64,000 bases of DNA from Halomicrobium sp. LC1Hm (lineage in GTDB: Archaea > Halobacteriota > Halobacteria > Halobacteriales > Haloarculaceae), in assembly GCF_009617995.1 (NCBI RefSeq), contig NZ_CP044129.1, positions 2,728,001 to 2,792,000 of the forward strand. Reading direction: 5' to 3'. The notes beneath the pieces are model-generated. The model searched no databases. It saw only the letters and a program-made list of their open reading frames with translations, and was not told the DNA's origin. The first letter of the stretch is position 1. The number at the start of each line of letters is the position of its first letter. The translations under genes were made by a program, and so were the position numbers. This document shows, piece by piece, positions 8,200 to 15,762 of the stretch.

Positions 8200-9642
8200 A
8201 TGCCAGATCCGTTCGTCGCGATCGGTGGCGACGCAGCCGGCCTGAGCGCCGCCAGCAAGTGCAAGCGCGAACAGCCAGAGCGGGACGTGATCGTCTTCGA
8301 GAAGGGGTCGTGGGTGTCCTATTCGCACTGCGGGATGCCCTACTTCGTGAAAGGCGAGATCGAACGGCTGGACGAACTGCTGTCGCTGTCGCCCGCGGAG
8401 ATCCGGGAGCGCGGGATCGACCTCCGACGAGGGCACGAGGTCGTGGCGATCGACAGCGACGAACGCGTCCTCACCGTCGAGACGAGCGCGGGCGACCGTC
8501 TCGAACAGCCCTACGGCGACCTCCTGATCGGGACCGGCGCGCGTGCGGTCACGACGCCGATCGAGGGGAGCGGTCTCGACGGCGTCCACACGATGCACGG
8601 GCTGGACTCGGCCGCGGCCGTCCGCGCGCACCTGCTCGATCCGGCGGTCGACGCCGTCGCCGACGTGGGCGGCGAGGAGTTCGTCGACCGGGAACTGGTC
8701 GAGCGCTACGCCGCGTTCGAGCCCCCCGAGACCGTTGCGATCGTCGGCGGGGGCTACGTCGGCATCGAGATGGCGGAGGCGTTCAGCGCCCACGGGCTGG
8801 ACGTTCACCTCTTCCAGCGCGGCGAGCACGTCCTCCCGCCCTTCGGCGAAGCGGTCGCCGAGGTCGTCGAGGCGGAACTCGCCGCCGAGGGCGTCACGCT
8901 CCACCTCGGCGAAGAAGTCCAGCGCCTCGACGGCGACGACGGCCGAGTCGAGCGCCTCGTCTGTTCCGGCGGCGCGTCGCTGGCGGTCGATCTGGCGCTC
9001 GTGGGCATCGGGATCCGGCCCAACACGGACTTCCTCGCCGACACGCCGATCGAGACCGGCGTCGCCGACGCCGTCGCGGTCGACGACTACGGCCGGACGA
9101 ACGTCGACGGCGTCTACGCGGCGGGCGACTGTGCGACGATGCGTCACGCGGTCACTGGCGAGCACGACTGGGTGCCGCTGGGCCTGACCGCGAACCGGGC
9201 GGGGCGAGCGATCGGCGCGACCGTCGCAGGCGACCCGACGCCGGTGGGCGACATCGCGGGGACCGCCGTCGTCAAAGCCTTCGAGCAGGAGTGTGGCCGG
9301 ACCGGCCTCGTCGATCGCGAGGCGGCCAGCGACGCCGGCTTCGATCCGGTCAGCGAGACGATCACCGCCGGCTCGCGGTCGGGCTACTACCCCGGCGGGG
9401 CCGAGACGACGGTGACGCTGGTCGCCGACCGGGACAGCGGCCGTCTGCTGGGCGGGACCATCGTCGGCACCGACCGCGCGGCGATCCGGATCGACATCGT
9501 CGCGATGGCGCTGGAACAGGACGCGACCGTGGGGGAACTGGAGCGGTCCGATCTGGCCTACGCGCCGCCGTTCTCGCCCGTCTGGGACCCCGTCCTGACG
9601 GCCGCGAAGGTGCTCGGCTCGTCGGTCGAAGAGCGCTACTGA
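8200..9642 (+). CDS. FAD-dependent disulfide reductase of the CoA-disulfide reductase/NADH oxidase group
   Basis: 480 residues. The N-terminus has a GGDAAGLSAA dinucleotide motif. The single redox cysteine C44 lies in SYSHCGMPYFV, as in CoA-disulfide reductases and NADH oxidases that cycle through a sulfenic acid or mixed disulfide. A second NAD-binding motif (IVGGGYVGIEMAE), a C-terminal FAD contact (YAAGDCATM) and a dimerisation domain follow. The ATG at 8200 removes an implausible 8-residue extension. The gene converges with the Rieske gene, and the two stops overlap by 7 bases. The exact substrate cannot be settled from sequence. Confidence 0.88.
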   Translation: MPDPFVAIGGDAAGLSAASKCKREQPERDVIVFEKGSWVSYSHCGMPYFVKGEIERLDELLSLSPAEIRERGIDLRRGHEVVAIDSDERVLTVETSAGDRLEQPYGDLLIGTGARAVTTPIEGSGLDGVHTMHGLDSAAAVRAHLLDPAVDAVADVGGEEFVDRELVERYAAFEPPETVAIVGGGYVGIEMAEAFSAHGLDVHLFQRGEHVLPPFGEAVAEVVEAELAAEGVTLHLGEEVQRLDGDDGRVERLVCSGGASLAVDLALVGIGIRPNTDFLADTPIETGVADAVAVDDYGRTNVDGVYAAGDCATMRHAVTGEHDWVPLGLTANRAGRAIGATVAGDPTPVGDIAGTAVVKAFEQECGRTGLVDREAASDAGFDPVSETITAGSRSGYYPGGAETTVTLVADRDSGRLLGGTIVGTDRAAIRIDIVAMALEQDATVGELERSDLAYAPPFSPVWDPVLTAAKVLGSSVEERY

Positions 9643-10154
9643 CCGAGCACGCGGGCCGACTCGAACCGGTCGTCGGTCAGGTAGACCGCGTCGTCGTCGA
9701 CCGCGACGGCGACCGCGTCGAGCGCGTCGCCGGCACAGGGACCGTGCGTACACGTCCCCTCGCCGCCGGAGAACTGCGCACCGTGTTTGTGACAGACGAG
9801 ATCGTCGCCGCGGACGATCGCGCCGGTCCCCGGATCGAGCGGGACCGCCGGTCGGTGGGGACAGGAGTTGCGCCAGGCGACGACCGCGTCGTCGATCCGC
9901 CGCAGGATGCAGTCGACGCCGTGGGACGGGCCGCGGGCCTCGAACCGAATGGTCGAGTCCGACGGGACCGCGTCGAGGTCGACGATCCGTCTGGGGTCGT
10001 CTCCGACCACCGGGCCGTCGTCGTCCGACGCGCTCTCACCGAGGTCGAATCGGACGGTCGCGTCGCCGGCCGAGAGCGCGCACTCGCCGTCCGAGAACAG
10101 CGCCGTCTCGGTCTCGCCGTCGTGTTCGACCGTCACACGGAACCGGTCACTCAT
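9636..10154 (-). CDS. Rieske [2Fe-2S] protein
   Basis: 172 residues. The Rieske signature is CPH followed 19 residues later by CHKH, giving the two Cys and two His that hold a [2Fe-2S] cluster. The protein is soluble with no Tat signal, so it is not the cytochrome bc subunit. It more likely works as an electron carrier or with a partner oxidoreductase. An iron-repressor-type palindrome (10168-10181) lies 14-27 bases upstream of the ATG, which ties this cluster protein to the neighbouring iron regulon. Confidence 0.88.
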   Translation of the reverse strand: MSDRFRVTVEHDGETETALFSDGECALSAGDATVRFDLGESASDDDGPVVGDDPRRIVDLDAVPSDSTIRFEARGPSHGVDCILRRIDDAVVAWRNSCPHRPAVPLDPGTGAIVRGDDLVCHKHGAQFSGGEGTCTHGPCAGDALDAVAVAVDDDAVYLTDDRFESARVLGQ

Positions 10155-10167
10155 CGCCCACAGTCGA

Positions 10168-10181
10168 TTCGGCTAGCCTAA
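10168..10181 (-). promoter_or_regulatory. DtxR-type operator of the Rieske gene
   Basis: On the minus strand this reads TTAGGCTAGCCGAA, a near-perfect 14-bp palindrome with one mismatch to TTAGGCTAGCCTAA. It sits immediately upstream of the Rieske start, between the expected TATA region and the leaderless start. A bound repressor there would block transcription. The similarity to the bacterial DtxR box is established knowledge; the regulation is inference. Confidence 0.75.
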
Positions 10182-10242
10182 AAGATTGCCGATCGGCGGG
10201 AGCGTCGTAACGGTGTAGTGTCGTCGGGTCGAGTGACTACGT

Positions 10243-10407
10243 ATGGACTCCGAAGACGTCGCCGTCGACGTGGAAGTCGAGGTAGAACTGGACACGGCCG
10301 AACTCGAAGCCGAGATCGAGGACGCGACCGAGTACGAGGCGACTCTCGAAGGCGACGGCATCGAGATCGAACTGGAGGCAGCAGTCGAGTTCACCGACGA
10401 GGACTGA
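10243..10407 (+). CDS. small highly acidic protein
   Basis: 54 residues, with nearly half the positions Asp or Glu, alternating with Val, Ile and Leu (DVAVDVEVEVEL), which suggests beta strands. It diverges from the Rieske gene and shares the 88-base intergenic region that contains the iron-type operator. No known motif is visible. A possible role in cation or iron handling is speculation from context only. Confidence 0.6.
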   Translation: MDSEDVAVDVEVEVELDTAELEAEIEDATEYEATLEGDGIEIELEAAVEFTDED

Positions 10408-10486
10408 TCGGCGAGGCGAGAACGCCGCTCGCACCGTCTGCGTGGGACCGGACAGACGATACCTGTCGGCGGCACTCGCCGCCGTG

Positions 10487-10864
10487 TCACTGGGCCGGGA
10501 CGCTCTCGTCGCCGTCCAGCAGGAGGTCGTCGAGCCGGTCGGCGACAATGGGACTGACCGTGTCGACGACCTCGCGGGCCTCTCGCTCCGGAGCGTCCAG
10601 TTCGAGCACCTCCTCGAAGAACGCCGACAGCGTCCGGTATGTGTCGTACAGCTCGGTCGCTCGCTCGCGCCCGCGATCGGTCAGCGTGACACCCTCGTAC
10701 GGTTCGTAGTCGACGAGTCCGTCGTCTGCGAGGCGCTGGAGCATCTCCGTGGTCGCCGACGGGGAGCGACCCATCGCCCGTGCCACGCTGCCCGGCTCGA
10801 CCGGCGATCCGTCGGTCCGTTCTCGATCGTAGACGACGACCAGGTACTGAGCGACGCGCTCCAT
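10487..10864 (-). CDS. DtxR-family metal-dependent transcriptional repressor (short form)
   Basis: 125 residues starting at the ATG in SPMERVAQYLVVVYDRE. A winged helix-turn-helix covers about residues 15-65 (GSVARAMGRSPSATTEMLQRLADDGLVDYEPYEGVTLT), followed by the dimerisation helices. The SH3-like third domain of bacterial DtxR is missing, as in other short haloarchaeal SirR/Idr proteins. It is the second gene of a unit whose first gene ends five bases upstream, behind an operator at 11041-11054. Autoregulation is therefore likely, and the seven palindromes in this region are its natural targets (inference). Confidence 0.87.
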   Translation of the reverse strand: MERVAQYLVVVYDRERTDGSPVEPGSVARAMGRSPSATTEMLQRLADDGLVDYEPYEGVTLTDRGRERATELYDTYRTLSAFFEEVLELDAPEREAREVVDTVSPIVADRLDDLLLDGDESVPAQ

Positions 10865-10869
10865 CGGGC

Positions 10870-11031
10870 TCAGCGGCGCACGTCGACGACGAGGTCCGTC
10901 GCGATCCACCCCTCCGTGTTGTCCGACTCGATGAAGGTGCGCGTCCCGGGGCAGGTCTCGCACACGTCGATCGACGGGCGATCTGTCGCCGGCTCGCCCG
11001 CGCTGTCGTCGGGCGCAGTCGTCGTTGGCAT
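10870..11031 (-). CDS. small CxxC protein cotranscribed with the DtxR repressor
   Basis: A 53-residue protein: an acidic, Thr-rich N-terminus, then VCETCPGTRTFIESD and a C-terminal half ending ATDLVVDVRR. The only two cysteines form a CxxC pair. It begins right at an iron-type operator (11041-11054) and is followed five bases later by the repressor gene. A redox or metal-sensing partner of the repressor is possible; the sequence alone does not show it. Confidence 0.75.
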   Translation of the reverse strand: MPTTTAPDDSAGEPATDRPSIDVCETCPGTRTFIESDNTEGWIATDLVVDVRR

Positions 11032-11040
11032 ACCCATATT

Positions 11041-11054
11041 TTAGGTACGCCTAA
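11041..11054 (-). promoter_or_regulatory. DtxR-type operator of the repressor unit
   Basis: TTAGGTACGCCTAA in the plus-strand reading, with matching halves TTAGG/CCTAA. It lies 10-23 bases upstream of the ATG at 11031. An AT-rich TATA-like stretch borders it on the far side (11053-11060). Binding here would close the promoter of the CxxC protein and repressor genes, giving negative autoregulation. Confidence 0.75.
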
Positions 11055-11116
11055 AATTAAAGCTTCGGGTGGTCGCGACCCGACAGGCGAGAGTCCCGTC
11101 GCTGTTCGACATTTGT

Positions 11117-11130
11117 TTAGCCGCGCCTAA
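11117..11130. promoter_or_regulatory. second DtxR-type palindrome between dpsA and the repressor unit
   Basis: TTAGCCGCGCCTAA, one mismatch from the TTAGGNNNNCCTAA pattern, flanked by T on the left and A on the right. It is downstream of the dpsA stop and about 86 bases upstream of the repressor-unit start. It could be a distal repressor site or a cooperative site for looping. Confidence 0.55.
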
Positions 11131-11157
11131 AAGTGTGGGGTGTCGGTCGCCGAACGC

Positions 11158-11706
11158 TTACTGCATCGCGCTCTCGGTGACGAGCGTGTCGTCTTCGAGG
11201 TAGTGTTCGATGTGGTGGACCGCGTCCTCCAGCTCGACCAGCTGCTCGCGGAGCATCTGTGCGCTGGCGTGGTCGCCGAGTCCCTCGGTGAGCTCGATGT
11301 GGCTCCGGGCGGCCTCGATGATCTCGCCGTACACCTTTACGTCGTTGGCCAGCGAGGTTCGGATGTCGTACACGTCCTCGTCCTCGGGCTCGACGGTCGC
11401 CTCGGATTCGAGCGTCGCGGCGCTCGCGTGCGGGACACCGCCAAGCGCCTGGACGCGCTCTGCGAGTTCGTCGGCGGCCTCCTCGGCCTCTTCTGCGGCC
11501 TCGCCGAGGAACAGGTGGAGATCGCGGAACTCGGCACCCTCGACGTTCCAGTGGTGCTTTCGGAGCTGGTGGTACAGCACGTAGACGTTCGCCAGGTCGG
11601 CGTTGAGCGCGTCGACGATCTGCTCGACTTTCTCCTGTTCGAGTCGGAGTGCTTCGCTGGCTTCGACGGTACCGGCCTGCTTCAGGGTCGACTGTTTCTG
11701 ACTCAT
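11158..11706 (-). CDS. dpsA: DpsA ferritin-like iron-storage and DNA-protection protein
   Basis: 182 residues from the ATG in MSQKQSTLKQAG, the usual length of haloarchaeal DpsA. The ferroxidase-centre residues appear as HHWNVEGAEFRDLHLFLGEAAEE, and the four-helix bundle is intact to the C-terminus. Dps proteins form 12-subunit shells that oxidise and store iron and limit Fenton damage. The promoter has a strong A/T-rich TATA box (about 11740-11757), with a degenerate iron-type palindrome just upstream of it. It sits next to the iron-dependent repressor, consistent with iron-responsive control. Confidence 0.95.
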   Translation of the reverse strand: MSQKQSTLKQAGTVEASEALRLEQEKVEQIVDALNADLANVYVLYHQLRKHHWNVEGAEFRDLHLFLGEAAEEAEEAADELAERVQALGGVPHASAATLESEATVEPEDEDVYDIRTSLANDVKVYGEIIEAARSHIELTEGLGDHASAQMLREQLVELEDAVHHIEHYLEDDTLVTESAMQ

Positions 11707-11759
11707 ACGCAGTGGTTCGTCCCCGACCCACTTCAAACTTTTCAAAATTTTTATATTTT

Positions 11760-11773
11760 TTCGCACCGCCTAA
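11760..11773 (-). promoter_or_regulatory. degenerate DtxR-type site upstream of the dpsA TATA box
   Basis: TTCGCACCGCCTAA in the plus-strand reading, with an intact GCCTAA half-site and a weaker TTCG half. Unlike the other sites it lies on the upstream side of the TATA region, a position more compatible with activation than with blocking. This would fit storage genes being induced when iron is plentiful, but it is inference from one weak site. Confidence 0.4.
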
Positions 11774-11796
11774 ACCGGGCGACGCGTCCGGCGGCG

Positions 11797-11958
11797 TCAC
11801 TCCTCGTCGCGCTCTTTGAGCCACTCGTCCAGGAGGTCGCGGATCGCCGCCTCGCGGTTGTCACGGTGCTCGGCGAAGGCCTTCTCGTCGATCGCGTCGA
11901 GCAGCTCCTCGTCCAGTTCGAGCTCCACGGCTTCCAGATCCAGGTACGCCTCGTCCAT
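11797..11958 (-). CDS. small ribbon-helix-helix-like acidic protein
   Basis: 53 residues (MDEAYLDLEAVELELDEELLDAI...). It begins with a predicted strand and continues with two helices, the pattern of CopG/Arc ribbon-helix-helix proteins, although the strand is unusually acidic for DNA binding. The ATG at 11958 gives a compact domain; upstream in-frame sequence is not protein-like. It could be a small regulator or an orphan antitoxin-like protein. No toxin-like partner is adjacent. Confidence 0.6.
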   Translation of the reverse strand: MDEAYLDLEAVELELDEELLDAIDEKAFAEHRDNREAAIRDLLDEWLKERDEE

Positions 11959-12095
11959 CGGGTGGGAGCGACGACCCCCGCAGATAAATAGCCTCGTCAG
12001 ACGACCGTCTGGCGTTCGTGTGACGCCCGCCACGCGGCGAGATCGGTCCCTCGACGGGCGGAACGGTTTCGGCACCGGAGTGCATACGATAACAT

Positions 12096-12503
12096 ATGCC
12101 ACATAGTGTCGACCGATCCGAGCTGACAGACACCGAACGGGCGGCCTTGCACCGCCTGCAGTTGGGTGTCGAACACGTCTACCGAGGGTACGGGTCGCTA
12201 CTGGCCTGTCACCACAGCATCGGCCACGGGATGGACCACTTCGAGGCCGCCCGCGAACTGCTCTCTGAGGCGGGCCACGAGGCGTACGCCGAGGCGTTGC
12301 GAGAGGACATCCTCCCGGCGGGACTCGTCGACGACCGGTGGACCTACGAACTCGTCGACGCGGCCCGGACGGGGTTCGTCGACGACGTAGCGACGCTCGA
12401 AGCGGCGATTCGGGCGGACCTCGCCAACGGCGAACGACACGTCAGCGAGCGACGGCTCCAGCGCCGCTGGCGCAGGCGAGCCGAGGGCAGAGACAGAGAG
12501 TAG
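12096..12503 (+). CDS. conserved haloarchaeal hypothetical protein
   Basis: 135 residues, predicted all-helical. The core HHSIGHGMDHFEAARELLSEAGHEAYAEALRED contains several His that could bind metal, and the end is a basic tail (RRLQRRWRRRAEGR). The TATA-like ATAACAT directly before the ATG suggests an almost leaderless transcript. It converges with the flavoprotein gene at 12515. Function unknown. Confidence 0.65.
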   Translation: MPHSVDRSELTDTERAALHRLQLGVEHVYRGYGSLLACHHSIGHGMDHFEAARELLSEAGHEAYAEALREDILPAGLVDDRWTYELVDAARTGFVDDVATLEAAIRADLANGERHVSERRLQRRWRRRAEGRDRE

Positions 12504-12514
12504 CGACGACGGCG

Positions 12515-13243
12515 TCACTCGGTGAGGCTCGGGTGCGTCTCCGGCGGCTCCGGGTGGGGCTCGGCGAGCATCTCGCGTAGTCGCTCCCGAGCCCGTTCTT
12601 CCCGCCGACGGCGTTCGTCGGCGTCGATCTCCTCACATCCCGGCGGCAGGTCGCGACCGCGGTCGGTGAAGTAGCCTTCGGGGACGACCCAGTCGTGGTA
12701 GAACGGCGCGTCGTCGTCGGTCAGCAGCGTCACGGCCACCTCGGCCCCGTGGCCGGTACAGACGACGGCCTGGTGGGGTTTCTCGGCCAGCCGACCGGCC
12801 GCGTAGAGGCCCTCAATGCCGGTGCGTCCGTGCTCGTCCGTGTCGACGAAGGTCTTGCCCCGGTCGATCAGACCGACGCCGTCGATCTCGCTCAGGTAGC
12901 TCGTCTCGTTTTTCGTCGCCGCGATCACGTAGTCGCTCGTGTACCGCTCTCCGGCGTCGGTCTCGACGGTGAAGCCGTCCGACGAGTGGGTGACGGTCTC
13001 GACGGTCGCCAGCCGCCGCTGGGCTCCCGCCCGCTGGACCTGTTCGCCCAGCAGATCGAGGAACTGGCGGGCGTCGATCCCGGCAGGGAAGCCGGGGACG
13101 TTCTCCAAGTGGGCGTTGCGCCGGAGGATCGAGCCGCCAGCGTCGAGCACGAGCGTCTCGAAGTCGGCGCGAGCGGTGAAGACGCCGGCCGACAGGCCAG
13201 CGACGCCGCCGCCGACGATCAGTACGTCGTAGTGTTCGGGCAT
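12515..13243 (-). CDS. thioredoxin reductase-like flavoprotein lacking the CxxC motif
   Basis: 242 residues. The FAD-binding motif VGGGVAGLSAG is at the N-terminus, and the second FAD contact GLYAAGRLAEKPHQAVV lies near residues 155-175. The protein is short because the NAD(P) domain is reduced, and the redox CxxC of true thioredoxin reductase is absent. It follows the siderophore-binding protein gene on the same strand with a 90-base gap. An electron-transfer role such as ferric-siderophore reduction is plausible from context but not shown. Confidence 0.8.
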   Translation of the reverse strand: MPEHYDVLIVGGGVAGLSAGVFTARADFETLVLDAGGSILRRNAHLENVPGFPAGIDARQFLDLLGEQVQRAGAQRRLATVETVTHSSDGFTVETDAGERYTSDYVIAATKNETSYLSEIDGVGLIDRGKTFVDTDEHGRTGIEGLYAAGRLAEKPHQAVVCTGHGAEVAVTLLTDDDAPFYHDWVVPEGYFTDRGRDLPPGCEEIDADERRRREERARERLREMLAEPHPEPPETHPSLTE

Positions 13244-13333
13244 GTGTCTGGGTCGTGTTCGGCGTGAGTATAGCAGCGTCGAATCGTTCGGTCGGCTGTG
13301 GAACGTCTCGGTCGAGCACCGCCGGTCGACACG

Positions 13334-14551
13334 TCAGCGCGTGACGATCTCGGCGACTCGCTGGCGGTCGAAGAGCCGTTCGCCCTCGGGGATCTCCGGG
13401 TAGTGGTCGCCGTCGGCGTAGGCCGGCCACTCGCCGAAGATCTCGGGGTAGAGCTGTTTGGCACCCATCTCCATCTGGAAGAGGTTCATGATCGGCCCCT
13501 GGTAGCGCATCCCCGCGGGGTAGACGCGGTCGTTCTCGACCGCCGAGAGCTGGCTGCCGGAGGCGCTGTCTTCGAGTCGCGTGCGCGTGTCGGTGATGCT
13601 GTAATCGGGCGTCATCCCCCAGAGGTGGAGGAACACGTCCGGATCGGCTTCCAGCATCGTCTCGTAGTCGACCGTCCCCCAGAGGCCGCCCCAGTCCTGA
13701 TCGGCGAAGGCGTCGGTCGCACCGAGCGGGCGCGTGTCGGCCAGCCAGTAGCCGGGCTCGTTGAGGTGGTACGTCCAGAAAGTCTCGCCGTCGCCCGAGA
13801 GGGTCGCACGCACCGCGGTCGGCCGGTCCTCGACGGGCGGGAGCTGTGACTGGATCCGCTCGACGAGATCCGTGTGGACGGCGGCCAGCGCCTCGTAACG
13901 TTCGCGCTCTCGAAACACGTCGGCGACCGCGCCGAACAGCTCCCAGAGGTCGTAGTACTGGTAGTCGTCGTACCCTTCGGGCGGCTGGCCGTGGGTCCCG
14001 CTGTAGAAGTTCCCGAACCACGGACCCAGCTGAGTGGCGACCTCCTCGATATCGTCTGCGTCCCAGTTGTCCTGTGTCGTGACCCACGCCGGATCGGTCA
14101 GGTGGACGTCGGCGTCGTGGGTGTACAGCCGCTCTTTCGAGAAGCCGTCGGCGAGCGGGTCCGACAGCCGCTCCCAATCGAGCGAGACGCCGTCGAGATG
14201 GTGGTAGTAGTGGTTCATCGTCGTCCCGGACATCTCGGGGACGTAAACGCTCTGGACCGCGTCGCCGTGACCCAGCGCGACGGCCATATCGAGGTACTGG
14301 GGGTAGACGGTAAACACCGTCTCGGGGACGGCGTCGAACGACACCGTGCCGGCCGGCGACAGCGTCGCCGTGTGACCGGCGTCGGTCGTCGTCTCCGTCC
14401 GAGTTCGAGGCTGGGCCGTGTCGTCGTGAGTCGATCCGTCACCGCCGTCTGGCTCCGTCGCGTCGCTGCCCGTACAGCCCGCGAGAGCCGTCCCGGCGGC
14501 GATCGAGCTCGCGACGAACCGTCGGCGTGTCGAGGAGTAATCGTCTGCCAT
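13334..14551 (-). CDS. iron-siderophore ABC transporter substrate-binding lipoprotein
   Basis: 405 residues with a twin-arginine signal (TRRRFVASS) and lipobox (LAGC) for Tat export and membrane anchoring. A Thr-rich linker follows, then the periplasmic-binding fold of the BtuF/FecB type (SFDAVPETVFTVYPQYLDMAVALG, VHLTDPAW, FGEWPAYADGDHYPEIPEGERLFDRQRVAEIV). Its promoter faces that of the permease gene across about 100 bases containing three iron-type operators. It shares landmarks with the second binding protein at 16746, so the two are paralogs serving one permease. Confidence 0.9.
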   Translation of the reverse strand: MADDYSSTRRRFVASSIAAGTALAGCTGSDATEPDGGDGSTHDDTAQPRTRTETTTDAGHTATLSPAGTVSFDAVPETVFTVYPQYLDMAVALGHGDAVQSVYVPEMSGTTMNHYYHHLDGVSLDWERLSDPLADGFSKERLYTHDADVHLTDPAWVTTQDNWDADDIEEVATQLGPWFGNFYSGTHGQPPEGYDDYQYYDLWELFGAVADVFRERERYEALAAVHTDLVERIQSQLPPVEDRPTAVRATLSGDGETFWTYHLNEPGYWLADTRPLGATDAFADQDWGGLWGTVDYETMLEADPDVFLHLWGMTPDYSITDTRTRLEDSASGSQLSAVENDRVYPAGMRYQGPIMNLFQMEMGAKQLYPEIFGEWPAYADGDHYPEIPEGERLFDRQRVAEIVTR

Positions 14552-14556
14552 TGCTT

Positions 14557-14570
14557 TTCGGCTTGCCTAA
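14557..14570 (-). promoter_or_regulatory. DtxR-type operator, proximal to the binding-protein gene
   Basis: TTCGGCTTGCCTAA in the plus-strand reading, one mismatch from a perfect palindrome. It lies 6-19 bases upstream of the minus-strand ATG at 14551, overlapping the expected transcription start of a leaderless message. Confidence 0.75.
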
Positions 14571-14592
14571 AACGATAAATGCCTTGCGATTT

Positions 14593-14606
14593 TTAGGCGT
14601 GCCGAA
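14593..14606. promoter_or_regulatory. DtxR-type operator, centre of the divergent promoter
   Basis: TTAGGCGTGCCGAA, 36 bases from the first site when centres are compared. Between the two divergent genes it could control both directions, and the regular spacing would allow repressor dimers to interact. Confidence 0.7.
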
Positions 14607-14631
14607 TAAACCGGAACTGATACAAGTGATG

Positions 14632-14645
14632 TTAGGGACACCTAA
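14632..14645 (+). promoter_or_regulatory. DtxR-type operator, proximal to the permease gene
   Basis: TTAGGGACACCTAA, with both half-sites intact, centred 39 bases from the middle site. It ends eight bases before the permease ATG at 14653, so binding would cover the start of a leaderless transcript. Confidence 0.75.
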
Positions 14646-14652
14646 AACATAT

Positions 14653-15762
14653 ATGGCCGGGACCCACCCAACCGACACGCCCACCGAGGCGGGCCACCAG
14701 CGCAGTTGGCTCACCGGCCGTCTCGCGGCCTTCTGTCTCGCCAGCGCGGCGGTCACACTGTTCGCGGGACTGCTACAGGTGAGCTTCGGCTCGTACTCGA
14801 TGACGATCGCAACGGCCTGGCGCTCCGTGTTCGACCCCTCGATCGTCTTCGACCCCGCCGTCTGGAACGCCCTCCTGCTGGGCGGAGCGTTGCCCGAGAT
14901 GACAAACGAATCGCTGATCGTCTGGAACATTCGCCTCCCGCGAGTGCTCGTCGCCGTCGTCACCGGCGCGACGCTCGGCGTCTCGGGTGCCATCTTCCAG
15001 GCGGTGACCCGCAACGAACTCGCCAGTCCCTACATCCTGGGCGTCAGCTCCGGCGCGGGGCTGGCCGTCCTGCTGACGCTGGTCGTGTTCAGCGGCCTCG
15101 CGCCGTTCCTGCCGCTGATCGCGGCGGCCGGCGGGACCGTCGCGTTCGCGCTCGTCTACGCGATCGCCTGGAAGGGCGGGACCAGTCCGGTCCGGCTGGT
15201 GCTTGCCGGCGTCATCGTCGGCACCGTCTTCCAGTCGCTCCAGACCGGCCTGTTCTTCTTCGCGGACGACCTCGGGGTCGTCCAGTCGGCGATCGCCTGG
15301 ACGACCGGCTCGCTGACCGGCACCGACTGGGAGCAGGTGCGGCTGTCGATCGTTCCGGCGACGTTCGCGATCGTGCTCGCGCTGGCCGGCGCGCGACAGC
15401 TCAACGTCCTCCTGCTCGGCGAACGCACCGCCCAGTCGCTCGGCATGCGAGTCGAGCGGGTGCGCTTCCTGCTGTCCGGCGTCGCGATTCTCGCGGCCAG
15501 TACGGCCATCGCCGTCGCCGGCATCGTCGGCTTCGTCGGGCTGATCGTCCCCCACATCGTGCGCAACGTCGTCGGGGGCGACTACCGCCGGCTGATGATC
15601 GGTTGCCTGTTCGCCGGACCCGCGCTGATGGTCGTCGCCGACGTGGGCGCGCGCCTCGCGCTGAGTCCGGTGCAGGTTCCGGTCGGCGTGGTGACGGGAC
15701 TGATCGGTGGCCCGTACTTCCTGTACCTGATGCGCAAACAGCAACAGATGGGTGAGATCTGA
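14653..15762 (+). CDS. iron-siderophore ABC transporter permease (FecCD family)
   Basis: 369 residues with about nine or ten membrane segments. Family landmarks are NIRLPRVLVAVVTGATLGVSG near residue 95, and GIVGFVGLIVPHIVRNVVGGDYRRL near residue 290, the loop that contacts the ATPase. The ATG at 14653 is chosen because upstream in-frame codons would run through the operators. It overlaps the ATPase gene by one base, so the two are translationally coupled. The product forms the membrane channel for ferric siderophore (or possibly cobalamin) uptake. Confidence 0.92.
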   Translation: MAGTHPTDTPTEAGHQRSWLTGRLAAFCLASAAVTLFAGLLQVSFGSYSMTIATAWRSVFDPSIVFDPAVWNALLLGGALPEMTNESLIVWNIRLPRVLVAVVTGATLGVSGAIFQAVTRNELASPYILGVSSGAGLAVLLTLVVFSGLAPFLPLIAAAGGTVAFALVYAIAWKGGTSPVRLVLAGVIVGTVFQSLQTGLFFFADDLGVVQSAIAWTTGSLTGTDWEQVRLSIVPATFAIVLALAGARQLNVLLLGERTAQSLGMRVERVRFLLSGVAILAASTAIAVAGIVGFVGLIVPHIVRNVVGGDYRRLMIGCLFAGPALMVVADVGARLALSPVQVPVGVVTGLIGGPYFLYLMRKQQQMGEI

